This document shows positions 27,276 through 36,509 of a DNA stretch of 64,000 nt, piece after piece. The DNA is from BOKV01 sp049289295. Lineage in GTDB: Bacteria; Pseudomonadota; Alphaproteobacteria; Rhizobiales; Rhizobiaceae. Position numbers and translations under genes: made by a program. Numbering within the stretch: the first letter of the stretch is position 1; each line of letters opens with the position of its first letter. The notes under the pieces are model-generated. The model had not been told where the DNA came from. It ran no database searches and worked only from the letters and a program-made list of their open reading frames with translations. The DNA lies in assembly GCA_049289295.1 (NCBI GenBank), contig JBATLL010000099.1:1-64000 (forward strand), written 5' to 3'.

Positions 27276-28013
27276 TCAGCCGGGCATGGCGGGTTCGAGG
27301 AAACGCTTGCTCGTACAATCCCAGATCTTGCCGGACGTCGTCATCTGCGCTTCCGACAGCATCACGAAATCAGCTGCGAGATCGGCGGGATGAGGCAGGC
27401 CCATAGGGTCTTCACCCGGCATGGCCTGCGCGCGCATCGCCGTTCGCGTCGCACCGGGATTGACGATGTTGGCGCAAATGCCGGTGCTTGCCGATTCAGC
27501 CGCATAGACACGGGCGAGCACTTCAAGCGCTGCCTTTGACGCTGCATAGGGCCCCCAGAATGGTCTGCAGGAATGGGCCACACCGGAACTGATGAAAATC
27601 GTTCTTCCACTTCCTGAAGCGCGCAACAGCGGATCAAGCGAGCGAATGAACCGCCAGTTGGCAGTCACATTGATGTCGAACAGCTTCTGGAAATTCTTCG
27701 GTTCATGGTGACCGAGAGGCGAAAGACCGCCAAGCATGCCGGCATTGGCCAAAAATATGTCGAGCTTGCCCCAGCGCTGGTCGATCGCCGCGCCAAGCCG
27801 GTCAATGGCGTCGAAATCGGCAAGGTCCATCGGCACCAGCGTTGCCGATCCGCCTGCTTCCCTGATTTCGTCATCCAGCTCTTCAAGGCCACCGGTCGTG
27901 CGCGCGGTCGCAATCACATGCGCACCTTCTCGCGCAAGCCCAAGTGCGGCGTGATAGCCAATCCCGCGTGATGCGCCAGTGACAAGCGCAACGCGCCCTT
28001 CAAGCCTGCCCAT
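27276..28013 (-). CDS. Short-chain dehydrogenase/reductase
   Basis: 245 residues, classical SDR. NAD(P) motif TGASRGIG (about 13-20), NAG in LANAGML (about 89-95), catalytic Ser in ISSGVAHS and YAASKAA (Y-x3-K, about 156-160). Substrate unknown. It starts 2 bp after the purF stop, so it is almost certainly co-transcribed with purF; the same neighbour pair is usual in Rhizobiales, but a link with purine synthesis is not established. Confidence 0.85.
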   Translation of the reverse strand: MGRLEGRVALVTGASRGIGYHAALGLAREGAHVIATARTTGGLEELDDEIREAGGSATLVPMDLADFDAIDRLGAAIDQRWGKLDIFLANAGMLGGLSPLGHHEPKNFQKLFDINVTANWRFIRSLDPLLRASGSGRTIFISSGVAHSCRPFWGPYAASKAALEVLARVYAAESASTGICANIVNPGATRTAMRAQAMPGEDPMGLPHPADLAADFVMLSEAQMTTSGKIWDCTSKRFLEPAMPG

Positions 28014-28015
28014 GC

Positions 28016-29533
28016 CTATTGCCCCTTCGTGTCCGACAGGAGCGACAGTTTGCGGATATTGTCCCGCCCTTCATGGTCGGTAAGTGCCGTGGGATATTGC
28101 TGCGAGAAACAGGCATCACAGAACTGCGGCGCATCGCCGTTGCGCGCCGATTCACCAGCCGCCCTGTAAAGACCATCGATAGAAAGGAAGCCAAGCGAAT
28201 CCACGCGGATGAACTCAGCCATGTCCTCGATGCTCATGCGTGAGGCAAGCAGTTTCTGCTTCTCTGGCGTATCGACCCCGTAAAAGCAGGATGAAACGGT
28301 TGGGGGGCTTGCAATGCGCATATGCACTTCACGCGCACCAGCATCGCGAACCATCTGCACGATCTTCTGCGATGTCGTGCCGCGAACGATTGAATCATCG
28401 ACGAGCACGACGCGCTTGCCTTCGATCATCCTGCGATTGGCGTTGTGCTTCAGCTTCACGCCCATGTGCCGGATCGCATCGGAGGGCTGGATGAAGGTCC
28501 GCCCGACATAGTGATTGCGGATGATGCCCAGTTCGAACGGCAGGCCGGCACCCTGGGCAAAACCGATTGCCGCTGGTGTTCCCGAATCGGGAACCGGTAC
28601 CACGAGATCGGCATCGGCGGGTTGCTCGCGGGCCAGTTCCACACCGATCTGCTTGCGCACCGTATAGACGTTGCGTCCCTGAACGACCGAGTCCGGGCGC
28701 GCGAAATAGACATATTCGAAGATGCAGAAGCGGCCCGCCACCTTTTCGAAGGGCCTGCTGCTCTGAAGGCCCTTGTCGGTGATGATCACCATTTCGCCCG
28801 GTTCCAGATCGCGGACAAAACGGGCGCCGATAATGTCGAGCGCGCATGATTCGGACGCCAGGATATAAGCGCCGTCGAGATCGCCCAGCACCAGCGGGCG
28901 AATGCCCAGAGCGTCGCGAATGCCGACCAGCTTCTTGTTCGTGATGCCCACGATCGAAAAGGCACCTTCCAGCTGCGACAGGGCGCTGATCAGCTTTTCC
29001 TCGAAAGAATGCTGCTTGGCCGTGGCGATCAGGTGCAGGATGACTTCGGTGTCGGATGTCGTGTGGAATATCGAGCCGTCGCGCTGCAACTGATGGCGCA
29101 GCGTCAGCGCATTGGTCAGATTGCCATTGTGTGCGACCGCAAAGCCGCCACCGGCGAACTCGGCAAAGAAGGGCTGCACGTTGCGCATCTCGTCGCCACC
29201 CGTTGTCGAGTAGCGGGTGTGCCCGATTGCCCGGGTTCCCTTCAGACGGTCCAGCACCTGCTTCTTGGTGAATGTGTCGCCAATCAGTCCGCGATGGCGC
29301 TCGGCATAGAACTGGCTGCCGTCATAGGAAACGATACCGGCTGCCTCCTGGCCCCTGTGCTGCAGCGCATGCAGACCGAGCGTTGTCAGGGCAGCTGCAT
29401 CATTCGCGCCGAAAATGCCGAAGACACCGCATTCCTCATGAAGCCTGCCATCCTCGCCCGCGAAGGGGTGAACCGGCAGAACCATGCCACCCGAACCGCT
29501 GGTGCCGCTGTTCGCCTTGCTCTGCCCTGCCAT
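28016..29533 (-). CDS. purF: Amidophosphoribosyltransferase
   Basis: 505 residues. The N-terminal nucleophile hydrolase domain would be exposed by removal of a 34-residue propeptide, giving Cys35 (EECGVFGIFG), with HRGQEAAGI and HTRYSTTG (glutamine site). The C-terminal phosphoribosyltransferase domain has the PRPP loop VVLVDDSIVRGTT (about 371-383). First committed step of purine synthesis: PRPP + Gln to phosphoribosylamine. No Fe-S cysteines were specifically identified. Downstream of cvpA in the usual cvpA-purF order. Confidence 0.95.
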   Translation of the reverse strand: MAGQSKANSGTSGSGGMVLPVHPFAGEDGRLHEECGVFGIFGANDAAALTTLGLHALQHRGQEAAGIVSYDGSQFYAERHRGLIGDTFTKKQVLDRLKGTRAIGHTRYSTTGGDEMRNVQPFFAEFAGGGFAVAHNGNLTNALTLRHQLQRDGSIFHTTSDTEVILHLIATAKQHSFEEKLISALSQLEGAFSIVGITNKKLVGIRDALGIRPLVLGDLDGAYILASESCALDIIGARFVRDLEPGEMVIITDKGLQSSRPFEKVAGRFCIFEYVYFARPDSVVQGRNVYTVRKQIGVELAREQPADADLVVPVPDSGTPAAIGFAQGAGLPFELGIIRNHYVGRTFIQPSDAIRHMGVKLKHNANRRMIEGKRVVLVDDSIVRGTTSQKIVQMVRDAGAREVHMRIASPPTVSSCFYGVDTPEKQKLLASRMSIEDMAEFIRVDSLGFLSIDGLYRAAGESARNGDAPQFCDACFSQQYPTALTDHEGRDNIRKLSLLSDTKGQ

Positions 29534-29565
29534 CCGGCTGTTCCTCTCTCGCGTTCGCGAAAAGA

Positions 29566-30159
29566 TCAGTTCTGCTGCGTCGTTCCCTGGGCTGGCGCAC
29601 CGGCATCGTCGCCTGCAGCCGGCGCTTCATCATCATTCTTGGGAATGATCCGATCCAGAAGCGAGTTTTCCGGGTCATCCGGCAGCAGCTGGACGATGCT
29701 GTTGCCGATCGATTCAAGAACGGGCTTCGATTTCGCGTTGGCAATCCAGCCCGGCTGACCGTCTGGAACAAGCCAGTTGTAGAACAGCAGCGCCACGACG
29801 ACGAGCAAAGCGCCACGAACCGCACCGAACACGAAGCCGAGCGAGCGGTCGAGCGCTCCAACGCGGCTGTCGACGATGAGGTCCGCGATCTTCATCGTCA
29901 GCAGGCTCACGATGATGAGCACAAGTACGAAGATCACGCCGGCAGCGGCAATATCCGCAACTGTCTTGCTGGACGTCACCTGCGCGGTGTATCCGGCGAC
30001 CATCGGGGATAGGGTTGGGTAGAAGGTGTAGGCAGCTGCTGCCGCCGCGACCCACGATCCGACGGAAAGAACTTCCCGTGAGAAACCGCGGATCATGGCG
30101 AGGACGCCGGACACGAGCATCAATCCGATCAGGATGCCGTCGAAAAGGGTAATCGGCAT
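29566..30159 (-). CDS. cvpA: CvpA family inner-membrane protein
   Basis: 197 residues with four membrane segments (about 5-22, 30-48, 66-88, 103-125) and a hydrophilic C-terminal tail (about 150-197, ending GAPAQGTTQQN). CvpA is known from colicin V production in E. coli and is linked to purF in many genomes; recent work associates it with envelope stress tolerance. It lies 32 bp upstream of purF, same strand. The ATG at 30159 is the only good start. Confidence 0.88.
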   Translation of the reverse strand: MPITLFDGILIGLMLVSGVLAMIRGFSREVLSVGSWVAAAAAAYTFYPTLSPMVAGYTAQVTSSKTVADIAAAGVIFVLVLIIVSLLTMKIADLIVDSRVGALDRSLGFVFGAVRGALLVVVALLFYNWLVPDGQPGWIANAKSKPVLESIGNSIVQLLPDDPENSLLDRIIPKNDDEAPAAGDDAGAPAQGTTQQN

Positions 30160-30314
30160 GTTGGCCCCGTTTCATCTCATTAGGCGGACACCGGCAGGCG
30201 GACTGCTGTTGCTGTGAGTCGCGACGCGTTCGCTTGTGGGTTCCGGCTCGACGGTCAAATAAACCGTATCGGCCTGCCATTCCACCAAAAAAAGTGGTTT
30301 TCCTGGCGATACGC

Positions 30315-31691
30315 TCAGTTACCGGCTGCGATTGTTGCAACCAGTTCTGACAGATCCCCATGTTCGCTCGCCGAAAGCCCGGTTTTCTGGCCTTCAAGGC
30401 TCCCCCTGGGGATGAAGGCGCGTTTGAAGCCGAGTTTCTCGGCTTCCTTTAGCCGCGCCCCACTATGGGCAACCGGGCGCACCGCACCTGACAGGCTGGC
30501 TTCGCCAAAAAAGACGCTGTCTTGATGAAGCGCCTTGCCAGTCAGCGAGGACACCAGTGCGGCAGCAACTGCAAGATCAGCCGCAGGCTCCGATATCCGG
30601 TAACCACCCGCGACGTTGAGATAGACGTCATGGCTGGCGAGGCGCACGCCGCAATGGGCTTCGAGTACCGCCAGCACCATGGAAAGACGCGATGAATCCC
30701 AGCCCACGACGGCGCGGCGTGGCGTGCCCAGCGTCGACTGCACGACAAGCGCCTGTATCTCGACCAGGACAGGCCGCGTGCCCTCCATGCCGCCAAACAC
30801 TGCCGCGCCCGGCGCAGACGCATTGCGCTCGCCCAGAAACAGTTCGGAGGGATTGGAGACCTCGCGCAACCCGGCATCAGACATCTCGAAAACGCCGATC
30901 TCATCGGTCGCGCCGAAGCGGTTCTTCACGGTGCGCAGGATGCGGAAATGATGCCCGCCTTCGCCCTCGAAATACAGCACCGCATCAACCATGTGTTCGA
31001 CAACGCGCGGTCCTGCGATCTGGCCCTCCTTCGTCACATGGCCGACCAGCACCACACAGGCACCGCTCTTCTTGGCATAACGGATCATGGCCTGGGCCGA
31101 TGCGCGCACCTGGGTAACGGTTCCCGGCGCCGATTCGGCCAGGTCCGTCCACAGGGTCTGGATTGAATCGATCACGACAAGGGCAGGGGGCGGTCCCTGC
31201 TCCAGCGTCGCCAGGATGTTCTCGACGCTGGTCTCGGCCGCCAGCCCCACATTCGGTTCCACGGCATCAAGGCGGCGTGCGCGAAGGCGGATCTGCGCAA
31301 CCGCCTCTTCACCGGAAACATAGACTACGCTGTGCCCGCTGCGCGCCAGTGCTGCGGCGGTCTGCATGAGAAGGGTCGATTTGCCGATACCCGGGTCCCC
31401 ACCTACCAGCAATGCGGAGCCACGCACGAAACCGCCTCCCGTCACGCGGTCAAGTTCGGCAATGCCGGTGTCAATGCGTGGGGCTTCTTCGATCTCGCCG
31501 GAAAGCGGCACCAATGCCACCGGGGTTCCCTTGCGCATTGAGCGGGCACCGGGCGATGCACCGACCCCGGAACCGGAATTCTCCTCAAACAGCGTGTTCC
31601 ATTCGCCGCAGGCGTCGCACTTGCCCTGCCAGCGCGATGATACCCCGCCACAGTTCTGGCAGATGAATTGGGAGCGGGGAGATTTGGCCAA
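30315..31691 (-). CDS. radA: DNA repair protein RadA
   Basis: 458 residues. N-terminal zinc finger C11-x2-C14-x10-C25-x2-C28, then the RecA-like ATPase with Walker A GGDPGIGKST (about 98-107), the RadA-specific KNRFG motif (about 257-261), and the C-terminal Lon-protease-like domain (about 280-458, no protease dyad needed). Drives branch migration in recombinational repair. A LexA-type box lies 17 bp upstream of the start (31708-31722), implying SOS control. Same direction as alr upstream and cvpA downstream. Confidence 0.95.
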   Translation of the reverse strand: MAKSPRSQFICQNCGGVSSRWQGKCDACGEWNTLFEENSGSGVGASPGARSMRKGTPVALVPLSGEIEEAPRIDTGIAELDRVTGGGFVRGSALLVGGDPGIGKSTLLMQTAAALARSGHSVVYVSGEEAVAQIRLRARRLDAVEPNVGLAAETSVENILATLEQGPPPALVVIDSIQTLWTDLAESAPGTVTQVRASAQAMIRYAKKSGACVVLVGHVTKEGQIAGPRVVEHMVDAVLYFEGEGGHHFRILRTVKNRFGATDEIGVFEMSDAGLREVSNPSELFLGERNASAPGAAVFGGMEGTRPVLVEIQALVVQSTLGTPRRAVVGWDSSRLSMVLAVLEAHCGVRLASHDVYLNVAGGYRISEPAADLAVAAALVSSLTGKALHQDSVFFGEASLSGAVRPVAHSGARLKEAEKLGFKRAFIPRGSLEGQKTGLSASEHGDLSELVATIAAGN

Positions 31692-31707
31692 GCGAAAACC
31701 CTAGATT

Positions 31708-31722
31708 GTTCATGAAATGTTC
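31708..31722 (-). promoter_or_regulatory. LexA (SOS) box upstream of radA
   Basis: GTTC-ATGAAAT-GTTC matches exactly the alphaproteobacterial LexA consensus GTTC-N7-GTTC. It lies between the alr stop and the radA start, in the core promoter region expected for radA. Confidence 0.75.
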
Positions 31723-31830
31723 TAATTGAGATCGAGGCCGAAGGCAAGCCGGGAAGGGGAGCGTGCAATTCGGGAATGGTGGATATCATTCAGCTGCGAC
31801 CGGCTCGTCAGCTTGTCAGATTTCTGGCTG

Positions 31831-32970
31831 TCAGTCGTTCAGATATTTCCGGTTTGCCCGCCTGCCGATGCCTGTGAGGGCTTCATAGCCGATGGTACCT
31901 GCAGCGGCGGCAAAGGCATCAACGGCAATATGGTGGCCGAACAGTTCCACCCATTCTGCTTTCTCCAGCACCGCCTGGGGAACATTGCTCACGTCGAGCG
32001 CGCAACTGTCCATCGACACCCGACCGACGATCGGCACCATGTACCCGGCCAGCCAGACTTCCGCGCCGCCCGATAGCTGGCGCAATGGCACGCCAGACCC
32101 CGAAGCCGAGCGCAGGATGCCGTCGGCATAGCCCGCGCCGATGGTCGCGATCACGCTGTCACGCTGCGCAGCAAAGGCAGCGCCATAGCCCACACCTTCG
32201 CCCTTCTCCACCTGCCGCACCTGCAGGATACGGGCTTCGAACTGCGCCACGGGTTCCATGCCACTCAACGTCCCGTTGACTGCCTGCGCGCCGTAAAGCG
32301 CGATACCGGGCCGCGCCAGTTCCATGCCCTTGCCAATGCCGCTGATGGTGCCCGCTGAATTGGCAAGCGACGCCGGTGTGCCGGGAAAGAGCGCCCGCAC
32401 CATTTCGAAGCGCGACACCTGTCCGCCTGTCAGCGCATCGCCGGGATCATCGGCGCAGGCAAGATGGCTCATGATCAGGATAGGCGTGATCGAGTGCCGC
32501 TGCTTCTCGTCGCCAGCATGGGTTTTTGCCTCATCGAGCGTCAGGCCGAGCCGGTTCATGCCCGTATCGACATGCAGTGCACACGGCCGCCGGTTGCCTG
32601 TTTCGCGGCAACGCTCAGCCCAGCAGACAATATCCTCCAGGCTGTTGAGCACTGGGATGAGCCCCGCTTCCTGGTAGATTGGTGCATTCGCCCGGGTCAG
32701 GCCCGCGAGCACAAAGACTTCTGCGCCAGGTGCCGTCTTCCTTGCCTGAAGACCTTCATCGGGTGTTGCGACAAAGAAATGCGCACAGCCCGCCCCTGCG
32801 AGCGCCACAACGGTCTTTTCAAGCCCCATCCCATAGGCATCCGCCTTGACCACCGCCGCCACGGCACTACGCGGCACAAACGCATGCAGCCGCTGCCAGT
32901 TGCGCACGATCGCGCCAACATCAACAGTGAGGCGCGACGTGGCGATCAGTTCAGGAACGTTTGCAGTCAT
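31831..32970 (-). CDS. alr: Alanine racemase
   Basis: 379 residues, fold-type III PLP enzyme. PLP lysine K42 in VVKADAYGMG, MNRLGL motif (about 158-163) and catalytic Tyr in GVGYGAAF (about 260). Interconverts L- and D-alanine for peptidoglycan. It begins 5 bp after the dnaB stop and may be translated from the same transcript. C-terminal beta domain ends in TGIGRRANRKYLND. Confidence 0.93.
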   Translation of the reverse strand: MTANVPELIATSRLTVDVGAIVRNWQRLHAFVPRSAVAAVVKADAYGMGLEKTVVALAGAGCAHFFVATPDEGLQARKTAPGAEVFVLAGLTRANAPIYQEAGLIPVLNSLEDIVCWAERCRETGNRRPCALHVDTGMNRLGLTLDEAKTHAGDEKQRHSITPILIMSHLACADDPGDALTGGQVSRFEMVRALFPGTPASLANSAGTISGIGKGMELARPGIALYGAQAVNGTLSGMEPVAQFEARILQVRQVEKGEGVGYGAAFAAQRDSVIATIGAGYADGILRSASGSGVPLRQLSGGAEVWLAGYMVPIVGRVSMDSCALDVSNVPQAVLEKAEWVELFGHHIAVDAFAAAAGTIGYEALTGIGRRANRKYLND

Positions 32971-32975
32971 CTGAC

Positions 32976-34460
32976 CTAATCATGGCGTTCTGGCAGATAC
33001 TCGTCTTCCGCCAGATCGGAGAAGCGGGTGAACATCGCCTGGAAGCCGAGCTTGGCGGTCCCTGTCGGGCCATGGCGCTGCTTTGCAATGATGACCTCAG
33101 CCTTGCCGACTGTCTCGCGCATCGCCTGGTCCCATTTGAACCATTCCTCGGTGTTTTCCTTCGGTTCCTTGTTCTTGAGATAATATTCCTCGCGAAACAC
33201 GAACAGCACGACGTCGGCATCCTGCTCGATGGAGCCTGATTCGCGCAGGTCCGACAGTTGCGGGCGCTTGTCGTCGCGGCTTTCCACCTGGCGCGACAGC
33301 TGCGACAGCGCAATGATCGGTATCTGCAATTCCTTTGCCAGTGCCTTCAGCCCTGTGGTGATCTCGGTCACTTCCTGCACGCGATTGTCCCCCGCGCGCT
33401 TCGAACCCTGCATGAGCTGGATATAGTCGATGATCAGCACATCAAGCCCGCGCTGGCGCTTCAACCGTCTTGCGCGTGCTGCCAACTGGGCAATCGAAAT
33501 GCCGCCGGTCTCGTCGATGAACAATGGAATGCGGCTCATCTCCTGGGCGCAGAAGGAAAGCTTCTCGAAGTCCGCTTCAGTGATTTCCCCGCGCCGTATC
33601 TTGCTGGACGAGATTTCCGACTGTTCGGAGATGATACGCGTCGCGAGCTGCTCGGCACTCATTTCCAGGCTGAAAAAGCCTACCACGCCACCATCCATTG
33701 CAGTTGGCGTGCCGTCCGCCGCCACATCGCCGCGATAGGCGTGCGCGATATTGAACGCGATGTTGGTGGCGAGCGAGGTCTTGCCCATGCCGGGACGTCC
33801 CGCAAGCACGATCAGATCCGAATGCTGCAGTCCGCCCATACGCCCGTCGAGGGCGTGAATGCCTGTTGCAATGCCAGACAGCCCGCCTTCGCGCTGGTAG
33901 GCCGCACTCGCCATGTCGATCGCTGTATTGATGGCTGTGCCGAAATCATGGAAGCCACCATCATATGAGCCGGTCTCGGCCAGTTCGAACAGGCGTCGCT
34001 CGGCATCCTCGATCTGCGAATCAGGTGGCATGTCCACCGGCGCGTCATAGGCGATGTTGACCATGTCCTCACCAATGGTGATCAACTGGCGGCGGGTATG
34101 CAGGTCATAGACCGAGCGCCCATAATCCTCGGCATTGATGATGGTGGTCGCTTCGGCGGCAAGGCGCGCAAGATAGCTTGCAACCGTCAGGTCGCCTATG
34201 CGCTCTTCGGCAGGCAGGAAGGTCTTGATGGTGACCGGGTTTGCCCGCTTGGCTGCCCGGATCATGTCGGATGCGACCTTGAAGATCTGACGGTGCAGCG
34301 GCTCGAAGAAATGCTCCGGGCGCAGGAAATCCGACACCCGGTAATAGGCGTCATTGTTGACAAGGATCGCGCCAAGCAACGCCTGCTCGGCCTCGATATT
34401 GTTGGGGGCCGTCCTGTAGGCAGCATCAACGGCAGTCAGTTTCTTGGCAGCTTCAGCCAT
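32976..34460 (-). CDS. dnaB: Replicative DNA helicase DnaB
   Basis: 494 residues. N-terminal primase-interacting domain (about 15-130, NNIEAEQALLGAIL), a linker, and the RecA-like motor with Walker A AGRPGMGKTS (about 220-229), FFSLEMSAEQLATR, Walker B LDVLIIDYIQLM and KELQIPIIALSQLSR. The hexameric helicase moves the replication fork. ATG 34460 (MAEAAKK) is favoured; ATG 34472 is four codons earlier. The C-terminus is acidic/polar (LAEDEYLPERHD). Order dnaB-alr-radA is typical of Rhizobiales. Confidence 0.95.
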   Translation of the reverse strand: MAEAAKKLTAVDAAYRTAPNNIEAEQALLGAILVNNDAYYRVSDFLRPEHFFEPLHRQIFKVASDMIRAAKRANPVTIKTFLPAEERIGDLTVASYLARLAAEATTIINAEDYGRSVYDLHTRRQLITIGEDMVNIAYDAPVDMPPDSQIEDAERRLFELAETGSYDGGFHDFGTAINTAIDMASAAYQREGGLSGIATGIHALDGRMGGLQHSDLIVLAGRPGMGKTSLATNIAFNIAHAYRGDVAADGTPTAMDGGVVGFFSLEMSAEQLATRIISEQSEISSSKIRRGEITEADFEKLSFCAQEMSRIPLFIDETGGISIAQLAARARRLKRQRGLDVLIIDYIQLMQGSKRAGDNRVQEVTEITTGLKALAKELQIPIIALSQLSRQVESRDDKRPQLSDLRESGSIEQDADVVLFVFREEYYLKNKEPKENTEEWFKWDQAMRETVGKAEVIIAKQRHGPTGTAKLGFQAMFTRFSDLAEDEYLPERHD

Positions 34461-34472
34461 GGCTAGTCTCAT

Positions 34473-34777
34473 CGCAATTCATGCGCCGACGACGGCGCGG
34501 CTAGGGAAAAAAGTTGGTGATACGCAGACGCTGATTCAAAAACGCGGCACAGCTGGATAGACCGAACATACGGCTATTCCAACACCATGAAAGCCGAATA
34601 TGGCTGCTTCCCGCTATTCACAGGGAAAAAAATCTCCTTCCGCTTTCGCTTGACGCAGCTTGCGCATGCGGGGCGATTCGCCATGGGTATCTGAACCCAT
34701 GATTTTGTCGGCAAATGGATTAAGGTTAACAAAGGGTTGTGATTGCTTGTGCAATGCAAGCAATTAGTGTGCGGGGC
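34473..34777. other. Divergent intergenic region dnaB / acyltransferase
   Basis: About 305 bp, no gene supported. It contains a hairpin CATGGGT-N6-ACCCATG (34682-34701) and, immediately before the acyltransferase start, an inverted repeat described separately. The region is AT-richer than the flanks and should hold promoters for both genes. Confidence 0.5.
34742..34764. promoter_or_regulatory. Inverted repeat ahead of acyltransferase gene
   Basis: Perfect 8-bp arms ATTGCTTG and CAAGCAAT with a 7-nt centre (TGCAATG), 13 bp before ATG 34778. It is suited to a repressor or to an mRNA hairpin limiting translation. Confidence 0.45.
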
Positions 34778-35887
34778 ATGAAACCTGGGTCTGCCCACTA
34801 TCCCAATCTCGATCTGGCGCGCCTTGTCGCGGCCTTCTGGGTGGTGATGACCCATTATTTTTATGTCGGTCCAAGCTGGGGGTTGACCGGCTACGCCACG
34901 CCCGGGGGGATTCTGGGGGGGATCTCGGCTCTTGGCCATCTGGGCGTGGCAATCTTTTTCGTCATTTCGGGTTTTGTCATTCCCATGGCCGCCGAAAGAC
35001 GCTCACCATCGCAATTCGCTGTCGCCCGTTTTGTGCGGCTTTATCCCGGATTCATCATCTGCATGACGCTGTCCTCGCTGGCGCTTGTCATGTTGGGGAC
35101 GGACCGCGCACCCGATCTTGCACAGTGGCTGGCCAATTTCATCGTGCTGCCGCAGCTGGCGGGCAAGAATTTCGTCGATGGCGTGTACTGGTCGCTGGTC
35201 TATGAAATCCTGTTCTACGGCTGGGTCTTCCTGCTGCTGGCCTTTGGCATATTCCATGAACGCCTGACGCTGATCTGCTCCGTCTGGCTGGCGATCACGC
35301 TGGCGGATCAGCTCTTCATCGAAAGCGCCATCCTTGAGCGGCTGTTGATCACGCAGTTCTCCGCCCTGTTCATCATCGGCCTGACTGGATACAGCCTGAT
35401 CCGGCAAGGCTTCACCAATGCGCGCCTGTTTCTGCTGTTTGCCGCTCTGGCAATCGCACCGCTTGGGCTGGGAGATTTTTCCATTCTGGAAACCGACCAC
35501 GGCGCAAGTGCACGCCCGTCCTATGCAAGCCTGCTGATAGAGACACTTTTCTTGACGGCCTTCGTCGCGGCCTGCATTCTGGCGCCGCAATTGAAGGCCC
35601 GCAGCAAGCTGCTGCTGGCTCTGGGCGGAGCAAGCTATCCGCTATACCTGCTGCACCAGGAAATCGGCTATGCGCTCCTGAGCGCCAGACCCGAGAAGAT
35701 CGCAACCGTGATCTGGGCGGGCCTGATCACCGCCTCGATGCTGGTCCTGTCCTGGATGATCTGGAAACGGGCCGAATTGCCTGTGCGCAACTGGCTCCTG
35801 CCGCGTATCTCGCCAATTGCAGAACGGCTCATGGCGGCGATCCAGGCGAAAAGAAAAAGGCGCAGCATGACGCCGCGCCCTTCCTGA
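34778..35887 (+). CDS. Acyltransferase-3 family membrane protein (OafA/ExoZ-like)
   Basis: 369 residues with about ten membrane helices. N-terminal family features: NLDLARLVAAFWVVMTHYF with the essential His of V-x-x-T-H (about 22-27), GHLGVAIFFVISGFVI and RFVRLYPGFIICM (R-hx-R-x-Y-P). Such enzymes move acetyl, succinyl or other acyl groups onto periplasmic or surface glycans. It interrupts the rplI-dnaB neighbourhood on the opposite strand, which suggests later insertion. ATG 34778 is preferred over GTG 34739 and ATG 34754, which fall inside or before the inverted repeat. Confidence 0.85.
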   Translation: MKPGSAHYPNLDLARLVAAFWVVMTHYFYVGPSWGLTGYATPGGILGGISALGHLGVAIFFVISGFVIPMAAERRSPSQFAVARFVRLYPGFIICMTLSSLALVMLGTDRAPDLAQWLANFIVLPQLAGKNFVDGVYWSLVYEILFYGWVFLLLAFGIFHERLTLICSVWLAITLADQLFIESAILERLLITQFSALFIIGLTGYSLIRQGFTNARLFLLFAALAIAPLGLGDFSILETDHGASARPSYASLLIETLFLTAFVAACILAPQLKARSKLLLALGGASYPLYLLHQEIGYALLSARPEKIATVIWAGLITASMLVLSWMIWKRAELPVRNWLLPRISPIAERLMAAIQAKRKRRSMTPRPS

Positions 35888-35907
35888 TTCCACCTGATCT
35901 GTCAGGC

Positions 35908-36480
35908 TTATTCTTCGCTATCGCCTTCACCTGCTTCAACGTCCGCGCCTTCTTCGTCTTCAGCGGGAAGTTCTGGCAGTTCGAAGGTCTCGCGCTTGGT
36001 CAGATCCTCGCCCTTCGACTGACGCTGTGCTTCGTCTTCGGAACGCGCCACGTTGACGGTAACGCTCGATTCGACTTCCGGATGCAGCACGACTGAAACT
36101 TCATGCATGCCGATGACCTTGATCGGTGAGCGCAGGCTGACTTGGCTGCGGTTGACCTTGAAGCCGTTTTCGCCGAGCGCATCGGCGATATCGCGTGAGG
36201 ATACCGAACCGTAGAGCTGGCCGGTTTCACCAGCCGAGCGAATGATGACATAGGTGGTGCCGTCCAGCTTTTCGTGGATCGAACCAGCTTCCGACTTGCG
36301 CTCCAGGTTGCGTGCTTCCAGTTCGACGCGCTGGGATTCGAATTTCGCCTTGTTGGCATCCGTTGCGCGCAGCGCCTTGCCCTGCGGCAGAAGGAAGTTG
36401 CGGGCGAATCCGTCCTTGACCTTGACGATATCTCCCATCTGACCCAGGCGGGCGATGCGTTCGAGAAGAATGACCTGCAT
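35908..36480 (-). CDS. rplI: 50S ribosomal protein bL9
   Basis: 190 residues. N-terminal rRNA-binding domain begins MQVILLERIARLGQMGDIV with KVKDGFARNFLLPQGKA, a long connecting helix (about 40-75), and a C-terminal domain with GSVSSRDIADAL. The last 40 residues are strongly acidic (EDEEGADVEAGEGDSEE), an extension seen in alphaproteobacterial L9. Last gene of the rpsF-rpsR-DUF2232-rplI operon. Confidence 0.95.
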   Translation of the reverse strand: MQVILLERIARLGQMGDIVKVKDGFARNFLLPQGKALRATDANKAKFESQRVELEARNLERKSEAGSIHEKLDGTTYVIIRSAGETGQLYGSVSSRDIADALGENGFKVNRSQVSLRSPIKVIGMHEVSVVLHPEVESSVTVNVARSEDEAQRQSKGEDLTKRETFELPELPAEDEEGADVEAGEGDSEE

Positions 36481-36509
36481 GTTTGTATCCTTTCCAGATT
36501 TTGAAACGG

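Noticed and set aside
34587..34694. 35-codon plus-strand frame in the dnaB/acyltransferase gap
   Set aside because: No ribosome-binding site, and it ends inside a hairpin; no protein-like signature.
34682..34701. CATGGGT-N6-ACCCATG hairpin as a terminator
   Set aside because: No gene ends upstream on the plus strand and only four T follow; better left as an unassigned hairpin.
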